64,000 nt of DNA, taken from UASB124 sp041662445 (GTDB taxonomy: Bacteria > Babelota > Babeliae > Babelales > RVW-14). The translations under genes and the position numbers were made by a program. The number at the start of each line of letters is the position of its first letter. The stretch's first letter is position 1. Below the pieces are notes generated by a model that was not told the origin of the DNA, ran no database searches, and worked only from the letters and a program-made list of their open reading frames with translations. Positions 58,344 through 64,000 of this stretch are shown here, in pieces. The DNA lies in NCBI GenBank assembly GCA_041662445.1, contig JBAZSL010000004.1:1-64000 (forward strand), in the 5' to 3' direction.

Positions 58344-59357
58344 ATGTTTTTTACCAGCATTGTTGAACACACTCATACACTTATTTCTCGTGCATCTACC
58401 CAAACGGCATCCGATAAGCCTACAACTATCGTACTTGGGCTTTCGGGAGGGCCGGATTCAGTTTTTCTGTTTCATGTATTGGAACACCTTCATCGTTCCG
58501 CCTCCATAAAACTCGTCGTTGCACATCTTGACCATGGCTGGCGCACAACTTCGGCCAATGACGCCATTTTTTGTATTCAGATGTGCCTACGCCACAATAT
58601 ACCCTGCTTTGTAGCAACGCCTGATGGAACCATTGCCAACAATAATGGGTCTTTAGAAGATTTTGGCCGCCGTCTTCGACGCGCTCATTTTAAAAAAGTC
58701 GCAGACGAAGGTAACGCGTCATTTATTGCTCTTGCCCATCACCTTGACGACCAGGAAGAAACTTTTGTTATGCGTCTCATGAGGGGATCAACGCTTGCAG
58801 GTCTTTCATGCATGCGTGAGGTTGATGGCATGTATCTGCGCCCCCTGCTTTCGATTCCCAAAAAAGATATTGCGCGTTACCTTGATGAACAAAAAATTCC
58901 CTATTGTACGGATCCAACTAATGTTTCTGATGATTTTTTACGCAATCGCATCAGAAACCATGTCATTCCTGCGCTTCGTTTGTGCGATCAACGTTTTGAT
59001 CAAAAATTCACGACAACACTCAGCACACTTGCCGCAGAAGATACTTTTTTGCAGAACTTAACTGAACAAAAATTTAACGAACTTTTTACGTATGATGCCA
59101 CGCTCAAAACCCATTGCGCACAACGCACAGAGCTCCTCGCACTTGATCGCGTACTGGCACAACGAATTGTTTTGCTCTGGCTTATTCGCCAAGGTGTTGC
59201 ATTTACCCCGAGTACTTCATTGATCAACGAAATTATGAGGTTTCTTGAAACACCGAACGGAGCATCTCATCGCATTGCTGCTAACGCGCTACTTCACAAA
59301 CAACGTGGTTTGATCTGGATCGAACGCCAACAACAGGAACTACATACTGCTGTTTGA
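58344..59357 (+). CDS. tilS: tRNA(Ile)-lysidine synthetase
   Basis: TilS attaches lysine to C34 of tRNA-Ile(CAU), allowing it to read AUA. The 337-residue protein has the PP-loop SGGPDS (residues 34-39), a further AHLDHGWR, and the segment ALAHHLDDQEETFVMRLMRG with the family's catalytic Asp and Arg residues. The C-terminal part is shorter than in E. coli, as in many bacteria. It follows prfB by 3 bases and likely shares its transcript. The tRNA-Ile(CAT) substrate is not in this window. Confidence 0.94.
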   Translation: MFFTSIVEHTHTLISRASTQTASDKPTTIVLGLSGGPDSVFLFHVLEHLHRSASIKLVVAHLDHGWRTTSANDAIFCIQMCLRHNIPCFVATPDGTIANNNGSLEDFGRRLRRAHFKKVADEGNASFIALAHHLDDQEETFVMRLMRGSTLAGLSCMREVDGMYLRPLLSIPKKDIARYLDEQKIPYCTDPTNVSDDFLRNRIRNHVIPALRLCDQRFDQKFTTTLSTLAAEDTFLQNLTEQKFNELFTYDATLKTHCAQRTELLALDRVLAQRIVLLWLIRQGVAFTPSTSLINEIMRFLETPNGASHRIAANALLHKQRGLIWIERQQQELHTAV

Positions 59358-59403
59358 CATGCATGCAACCCGTCACGTACTCTAAGAAAAAAGGATATGG
59401 AGT

Positions 59404-60711
59404 ATGGGACAGGAAGGCGAAAAGCCATTTATTAGTACACGTAACAAGAAGCTGCTTGTGCGTTTTTTGCTTCTTTCGCTTCTTGCTCACTTTATTTTTG
59501 TAATATTCTTTTTCCATTACGATTACCATCACAATCTCTTACATAATCTTGCAGTATTGACCCATATTATCGATACACAAGAGACCCCGGTGCAAACCAA
59601 CAAAAAAGTTAAAAGCAGACATGAACAAGTACTCGCCTCACTCAAAGAGCTCAAAAAACAACGTGAAACTAACCTTCCAGCAAAGTTACGTGCACCAAAA
59701 TCAAACTTTGGCTGGGTAATTTTTGAAGAACCCACCCAACAAATTCCACAACCGTTGGTAATTCCCACAACACTCGATGGACCAATTGGACAAGCACACC
59801 ACGCACAAGCAACTGAAGGCAAACAGGGTCCCGTACAGAAAAAAGTTTTCCGGGAACAAAAGCCCACGCTTCATAAAAAAACAATTCCCGCACCGCCACA
59901 AGCGCTCAAACAAGCCGCAGCCCCCGCTCAGCTACAACCACCACTGCCACAAGCTGTTGCCAAGCTTGCGCAACCAGCAACAGTTATCGAAACGTCACCC
60001 ATGATAGGCGAACAGGCCCCAACGCAACAGCCAGCTGAACACAACATTCAGGCTGAAGACAACATTGAAGACCGTATTGCACATATCCGTGATTTAGACG
60101 CACGGATCAATGCCTTTGCATCAGGAAGCGCGCTGCCAACTACAGCATCCCGCGCAACAGAAACAATACTACACGCACCAGAACAAACAGCAGGTAGTAG
60201 CAACGTCGAGCCAACTGAAGAACGACTTATTGGTGGGCCTGGTGGCATACGCGTCCGCGGAGCACGCAGCCTTACCCACAAATCACCACGCAATATTATT
60301 GCGCTAACAAAAGGATTTATTGAGAAACACCATGGAGAAGAAGGAACGGACCTTATCGATCGTGATGGGGATCCTAACAAACGGCCAAGCTTTGAAGAGC
60401 TCAAATACTTGTCCTATGAATCGCACGTCAGCTGGTGCCTTCAGGCTGCGTGGAAACAAAACTTTGGTCGATCAATGGTCACAAAATACCCTTCACGGAT
60501 GGAGGCCATCATTGAATTTACGCTTGACGAGCAGGGAACACTTACCAAGAGCGAGCTTTTACAATCTACTGGCTATCGTGAAATTGACACGATGATTATG
60601 AAAAACACACAATTTGCAAGCCCATTCCCGCCGCTGCCCAAACATTTTGGCACTTCGAACTATACAACAGGGCGCGTCATTCATGTCTATACCGGCACAG
60701 ATGAATATTGA
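59404..60711 (+). CDS. TonB/TolA-type energy-transducing protein
   Basis: A 435-residue protein with an N-terminal cytoplasmic stub, one membrane span (LLVRFLLLSLLAHFIFVIFFF), a long Pro/Gln/Ala-rich periplasmic linker (residues ~60-300) and a TonB-C-like domain at the end (SRMEAIIEFTLDEQGTLTKS, ELLQSTGYREIDTMIMKNTQ, FASPFPPLPKHF). TonB/TolA carry proton-motive force from ExbB/ExbD or TolQ/TolR to the outer membrane. No such partner is in the window. The TonB-C call is good; which of the two systems it serves is open. Confidence 0.8.
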   Translation: MGQEGEKPFISTRNKKLLVRFLLLSLLAHFIFVIFFFHYDYHHNLLHNLAVLTHIIDTQETPVQTNKKVKSRHEQVLASLKELKKQRETNLPAKLRAPKSNFGWVIFEEPTQQIPQPLVIPTTLDGPIGQAHHAQATEGKQGPVQKKVFREQKPTLHKKTIPAPPQALKQAAAPAQLQPPLPQAVAKLAQPATVIETSPMIGEQAPTQQPAEHNIQAEDNIEDRIAHIRDLDARINAFASGSALPTTASRATETILHAPEQTAGSSNVEPTEERLIGGPGGIRVRGARSLTHKSPRNIIALTKGFIEKHHGEEGTDLIDRDGDPNKRPSFEELKYLSYESHVSWCLQAAWKQNFGRSMVTKYPSRMEAIIEFTLDEQGTLTKSELLQSTGYREIDTMIMKNTQFASPFPPLPKHFGTSNYTTGRVIHVYTGTDEY

Positions 60712-60796
60712 ACTTAACATTCCCTTTATTTTTTAAGGCAAGACCATGTACACTGAAAAGTGTTATTGATAATCGGCCCTTTTATTGAGGATGGCC

Positions 60797-61324
60797 ATGA
60801 AGAAAAAAATATTTATCTGCTTCATGTGCGTCACCATTGATCTTGGATTTCTGCCCCACCGCTGCCTGGGCTTCATGGCAGCTCAGCCAACGCATGATTT
60901 TTTTTCACTCAGCACCACAAACACGTGGCGCGAATATCAGGTCAAAGCACCAGAAATTACGTTTAACAAAGAGAAATGGGCTTGGACATGTTCACTTACC
61001 TTGCGCAGCAAACAAGCGCTCAAACTCTCCACACTCGTTTTGCAATGGAAAGGTGAGCGCATTAAACAACTTGCCGCCGCACTTTATCAGAAGAAAGAAC
61101 GCGATATTAGCGTGATACCAATCCAAAAGAATTTTATTTGTGACGGCATTTGGAGCCCCTCGCACCAACAAATTATTTTCACCCCGGACACTAAAATTGT
61201 CGCCGTCGATAACTATCATCTTGTAGTTAGCTTCCCTAAAGAATCTGAAAACATTATCAAACACGGCAAATTTGTTATCGTTGATGCACACCTTTCAACA
61301 ATGACACATCCCCAAGAAGGTTGA
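60797..61324 (+). CDS. Exported protein, unknown function
   Basis: A 175-residue protein. ATG 60797 follows GAGGATGG; an earlier frame start has no site. A signal segment (IFICFMCVTIDLGFLPHRCLG) leads to a beta-rich mature region with many Lys and aromatic residues (WAWTCSLTLRSKQALKLSTL, VVSFPKESENIIKHGKFVIV). No family is recognised. It lies between the TonB-like gene and an FAD oxidoreductase on the same strand, so it could be in one transcript with the former. Confidence 0.55.
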   Translation: MKKKIFICFMCVTIDLGFLPHRCLGFMAAQPTHDFFSLSTTNTWREYQVKAPEITFNKEKWAWTCSLTLRSKQALKLSTLVLQWKGERIKQLAAALYQKKERDISVIPIQKNFICDGIWSPSHQQIIFTPDTKIVAVDNYHLVVSFPKESENIIKHGKFVIVDAHLSTMTHPQEG

Positions 61325-61415
61325 CCAGAGCCACTGTCCGTTGCTTTCATCGTACATCCTGTTATTCTTACTTCATGAAATTATTGCACCTCAGGCAATA
61401 AAAAAAGGATGGCGA

Positions 61416-62774
61416 GTGGCTCGTGTTATCATTGTCGGTGCTGGACTTACTGGCCTTAGTACCGCGTATTATCTTGAACAAAACGGTTTTTTTGATTACA
61501 CCCTCATCGAAAAAAACACACGCCCGGGTGGCCTACTGCGCTCGGAATCTGTTAACGGATTTACCTTCGATTATACGGGACATTTTTTACACTGCAGCGA
61601 CCAAACATTTCGTCAATTTTTACATGATGTTGTGGGATTTGAAAAACTCGCTCAGATAACACGGTCATCATCTATTTTTTCGCACAATACCTATACCGAT
61701 TATCCTTTTCAAATGAATCTTTATGGACTTCCACTTGAGGTCATCACCGAATGTATCGCAGAATACGCACAACGCCCTACGCACATAAGCAGACCAACCA
61801 CATTCTACACGTGGGTGCTCAAACATTTTGGTCGCGGTTTTGGCAAACATTTTTTCTTCCCCTTCAACCGTAAACTTGCCGCTTACGACGTACGCCGCAT
61901 GCGCCCCACATGGACGGGGAGATTTGTTCCCAACACTAATCTCAACACAATTATCGCTGGCGCACTTGCAGCAAAAGCTCAATCAAACGTTGGCTATAAT
62001 AGTAGTTTTTATTATCCCACCAACGGCGGCATCGAGCTGGTCATTAAACAATTGATCCGCACCTTGACCGCTCCCATAAAGACATCTCAATTTATTACCG
62101 AAATTGATCCGCTCACTAAAACAATTACGTACGCCAATGGCACACATGAACGCTATAAAACGCTCATCTCAACCATGCCGCTTAATCAACTTCTAGAACT
62201 CATAACGGCATCATCACGCACTACGCTTCACCGCTACGCATCAAAACTTCATTGCAATGCAATCATTAATATTAACTTAGGATTCGCCACACAACTTCCC
62301 CATCAAGGGCACTGGGTGTATTTCCCGGAACGACACTATCCATGGCATCGCCTTGGCTTTTGGCACTCAATCTGCCCACAACTCGCCCCACCCCAAAATA
62401 GCTCAATTTACGCTGAGTTTTCCTATCTACCCAAGCAAATATCCCCGCATCGCCTCAATGACAAAATCAATCAAACTACCGCCAAGATTCTTGACTTTTT
62501 GGGGGTATCAGAACATCACATTGCCGTCAAAAACATACTTCAACTTGATCACGCTTACGTTATTTACGATACATGGCGCGAACACAACATACATAAAATT
62601 TTGGATTCGCTACGTGCTATGGATATTTATTCAATAGGTCGCTATGGCGCGTGGAAATATTCAAGTATGCAAGAAGCTGTCATCGAGGGGAATCAAACCG
62701 CCGAGGCGTTATGCAAAAAGGAGAAAGTTCAATGGAAGCACAGCAACGATTCTATGCAGGCAAGCGTATTTTAG
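61416..62774 (+). CDS. FAD-dependent oxidoreductase (amine oxidase/UDP-galactopyranose mutase-like)
   Basis: A 452-residue flavoprotein. GTG 61416 is chosen because AAGGA lies upstream and the dinucleotide-binding fold begins right there: IIVGAGLTGLSTAYYLEQNG (GxGxxG), then EKNTRPGGLLRSE. A later FNRKLAAYDVRRMRPTWTGR and YPTNGGIELVIKQLI resemble the FAD-linked mutases and protoporphyrinogen-oxidase-like proteins that sit in surface-sugar gene clusters. The neighbouring epimerase supports a role in sugar-nucleotide metabolism. The exact reaction is not deducible. Its 3' end overlaps the epimerase start by 43 bases. Confidence 0.8.
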   Translation: MARVIIVGAGLTGLSTAYYLEQNGFFDYTLIEKNTRPGGLLRSESVNGFTFDYTGHFLHCSDQTFRQFLHDVVGFEKLAQITRSSSIFSHNTYTDYPFQMNLYGLPLEVITECIAEYAQRPTHISRPTTFYTWVLKHFGRGFGKHFFFPFNRKLAAYDVRRMRPTWTGRFVPNTNLNTIIAGALAAKAQSNVGYNSSFYYPTNGGIELVIKQLIRTLTAPIKTSQFITEIDPLTKTITYANGTHERYKTLISTMPLNQLLELITASSRTTLHRYASKLHCNAIININLGFATQLPHQGHWVYFPERHYPWHRLGFWHSICPQLAPPQNSSIYAEFSYLPKQISPHRLNDKINQTTAKILDFLGVSEHHIAVKNILQLDHAYVIYDTWREHNIHKILDSLRAMDIYSIGRYGAWKYSSMQEAVIEGNQTAEALCKKEKVQWKHSNDSMQASVF

Positions 62775-63688
62775 TTACCGGTGGTGCCGGTTTTATTGGT
62801 TCTCACCTTGTCGAAAAGTTGGTTACCCTGGGAGCGCGCGTCACCGTTCTTGATAATTTCACCACTGGATCACTGAATAATCTTAAAGCCATCGTACACA
62901 ACATCAACATAATGTATGCCGATGTTCGATCTACCTATAGTTGCCTTAGAGCAACACTTAATCAGGATATAGTTTTCCATCTTGCAGCTCTTATTTCAGT
63001 TCCAGAGTCAGTAAAAAATCCTGCTCTCTGTTATGCCATCAACGTTGATGGCACCAAAAACATACTTGATGCATGCAAAAAAAACGTTATCTCTACCGTG
63101 GTCTACTCATCGTCATCAGCGGTCTATGGCACCAACAATGGCGTCTGCAGCGAAACTGACGAACCATGCCCACAGTCTCCCTATGCCATAAGCAAATACC
63201 GCGGCGAGCAATTGTGCAAACAGTTCACCCGTGACCATGGTATGAATACGGCAATTTTACGCTATTTTAATGTCTATGGTGAACGTCAAAACCCCAACGG
63301 CCCCTATGCAGCAGTACGATCAAAATTTGCCCAACTCTTACGTACCAGCCAACCACTTACCATTTATGGCGACGGGAAACAAACCAGAGATTTTATTCAC
63401 ATATCACCTGTTGTTGAGGCAAATTTAGCTGCCGGTATGTGTAGCACCCTTTACGGTGAAATCTTTAACGTTGCTTCGGGCACAAGTATGAACCTACTTG
63501 ATTTGATTACTCAGCTCGAAAAGGAAATGGGAAACCGCCACGTATCAATCGTTTTTCAACCAACACGTCTTGGCGACATTGAACATTCGCAAGCAAAGAC
63601 TGAAAAGCTTCAACAGCTTTTACAAAACTCTCTCAGCCAAAACGCCCCCACGATATGGCAACAAACCCAAAAAACTGCTACTCTTTAA
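62732..63688 (+). CDS. NAD-dependent sugar-nucleotide epimerase
   Basis: A 318-residue extended SDR. ATG 62732 follows AAAGGAG; earlier starts have none. The NAD motif GGAGFIG (residues 17-23) and catalytic Ser-Tyr-Lys (SSSSAVYG, then SPYAISKYRGEQ) are intact. A GDGKQTRDFIHI region is typical of UDP-glucose/UDP-GlcNAc 4-epimerases (GalE/WbpP type). It probably supplies activated sugars for LPS or surface glycans, with the FAD enzyme encoded just upstream. Confidence 0.88.
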   Translation: MEAQQRFYAGKRILVTGGAGFIGSHLVEKLVTLGARVTVLDNFTTGSLNNLKAIVHNINIMYADVRSTYSCLRATLNQDIVFHLAALISVPESVKNPALCYAINVDGTKNILDACKKNVISTVVYSSSSAVYGTNNGVCSETDEPCPQSPYAISKYRGEQLCKQFTRDHGMNTAILRYFNVYGERQNPNGPYAAVRSKFAQLLRTSQPLTIYGDGKQTRDFIHISPVVEANLAAGMCSTLYGEIFNVASGTSMNLLDLITQLEKEMGNRHVSIVFQPTRLGDIEHSQAKTEKLQQLLQNSLSQNAPTIWQQTQKTATL

Positions 63689-63719
63689 AGGTCTTTTACA
63701 TAAATTTTCTGCCCTTTAT

Positions 63720-63801
63720 GCCGAAGTGGTGAAATTGGTAGACACGCTAGGTTCAGGGTCTAGTCCTGCAAGGGGTAGGGGTTCGAGTCCCCTCTTCGGC
63801 A
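63720..63801 (+). tRNA. tRNA-Leu (anticodon CAG), CCA not encoded
   Basis: An 82-base class II tRNA: acceptor GCCGAAG/CTTCGGC, D arm GGTAGACAC, anticodon stem CTAGG/TCTAG with loop TTCAGGG (CAG), variable arm CCTGCAAGGGG, T loop GGTTCGAGTCC, discriminator A. No CCA follows. Confidence 0.93.
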
Positions 63802-63906
63802 TTATATCTTCAAAAATAAAGCGTTTATTGAAGAGCAAAGACCTTAAAGATATACTTTAACGATTACGCGGAATATTCAGCATATAACAAAGAATTTGGA
63901 CCTTGT

Positions 63907-64000
63907 ATGACCACTAAAAGAGATTACTACGAAGTTCTTGGCGTTGAACGCAAAGCCTTGCCGGATGATATCAAAAAGGCCTATCGCAAATTGGCGCTCC
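63907..64000 (+). CDS. dnaJ: DnaJ chaperone, N-terminal start (cut by window end)
   Basis: The last 94 bases encode MTTKRDYYEVLGVERKALPD and then DIKKAYRKLAL, the start of a J domain (YYEVLGV and KKAYRKLA are diagnostic). The HPD motif and zinc-finger region lie beyond the window, so full-length DnaJ rather than a smaller J-protein is an assumption. DnaJ delivers misfolded proteins to DnaK. Confidence 0.88.
   Translation, partial: MTTKRDYYEVLGVERKALPDDIKKAYRKLAL

Noticed and set aside
1..64000. CRISPR arrays, rRNA, tmRNA, RNase P RNA, SRP RNA and intact insertion sequences
   Set aside because: I looked for regular spaced repeats, conserved rRNA or small-RNA cores and transposase motifs on both strands and found none.

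Overview
The window looks like chromosomal DNA of a Gram-negative, host-associated bacterium with a reduced genome; Candidatus Dependentiae (TM6) is my best guess. That assignment is inferred from gene content: lipid A synthesis (lpxB), peptidoglycan enzymes, small intergenic gaps and overlapping genes, and many small secreted proteins with eukaryote-type domains (ankyrin, RING-like, NZF, tectonin). No marker-gene phylogeny could be run. The standard bacterial code fits every gene, with GTG starts common.

Layout. 1-7000: 3' end of a TolC-like protein, an orphan ribbon-helix-helix antitoxin, a secreted RING-like membrane protein, thyX, a membrane protein, a palindromic repeat cluster, then three secreted proteins (two ankyrin) sharing a leader, and a nitroreductase. 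7000-14000: a DegP/HtrA-type protease split by a frameshift, ssb, lpxB, a CDP-alcohol phosphatidyltransferase, and a yhhQ-tgt queuosine-salvage operon. 14000-19000: a family of four related secreted proteins, a solitary AAA/DUF4143 ATPase, and decayed pieces of a Fic protein and of a fifth family member. 19000-28000: Nudix, murB, amidase, gltX, an orphan HigA-like antitoxin, HAD and Nudix hydrolases, and an intact HepT/MntA-type pair. 28000-31000: two tandem tectonin propeller proteins and a truncated antitoxin. 31000-42000: housekeeping genes on the minus strand (maf, dprA, gyrA, pgpA, pgsA, a GT9, yicC, yebC, ruvB) plus one GT4 on the plus strand. 41800-50200: two tRNAs, a very divergent trigger factor, a third tectonin protein, rpmH, an FKBP, a SagB-like oxidoreductase and a MacA/split-MacB exporter. 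50200-56500: an effector-like island (ankyrin + NZF protein, a paralogous secreted pair, and three genes with one shared leader fused to ankyrin or DHH-phosphoesterase-like bodies) plus a nucleotidyltransferase remnant. 56500-64000: tRNA-Ala/tRNA-Ile, prfB, tilS, a TonB-like protein, an FAD oxidoreductase and a sugar epimerase, tRNA-Leu and the start of dnaJ.

How it fits together. The core genes serve replication, translation, envelope lipids and cell wall. Between them lie secreted proteins whose domains (ubiquitin-binding NZF, RING-like finger, ankyrin, tectonin, a c-Myc-like nuclear localisation motif) suggest manipulation of a eukaryotic host. Tgt carries pocket substitutions resembling queuine-using enzymes and sits with its transporter, which suggests the bacterium takes queuine from its host. 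Several toxin-antitoxin and Fic remnants show gene decay in progress. The most notable items are the modular leader family with the Myc-like motif, the NZF protein, the Tgt pocket, and a trigger factor with an altered ribosome-docking motif.
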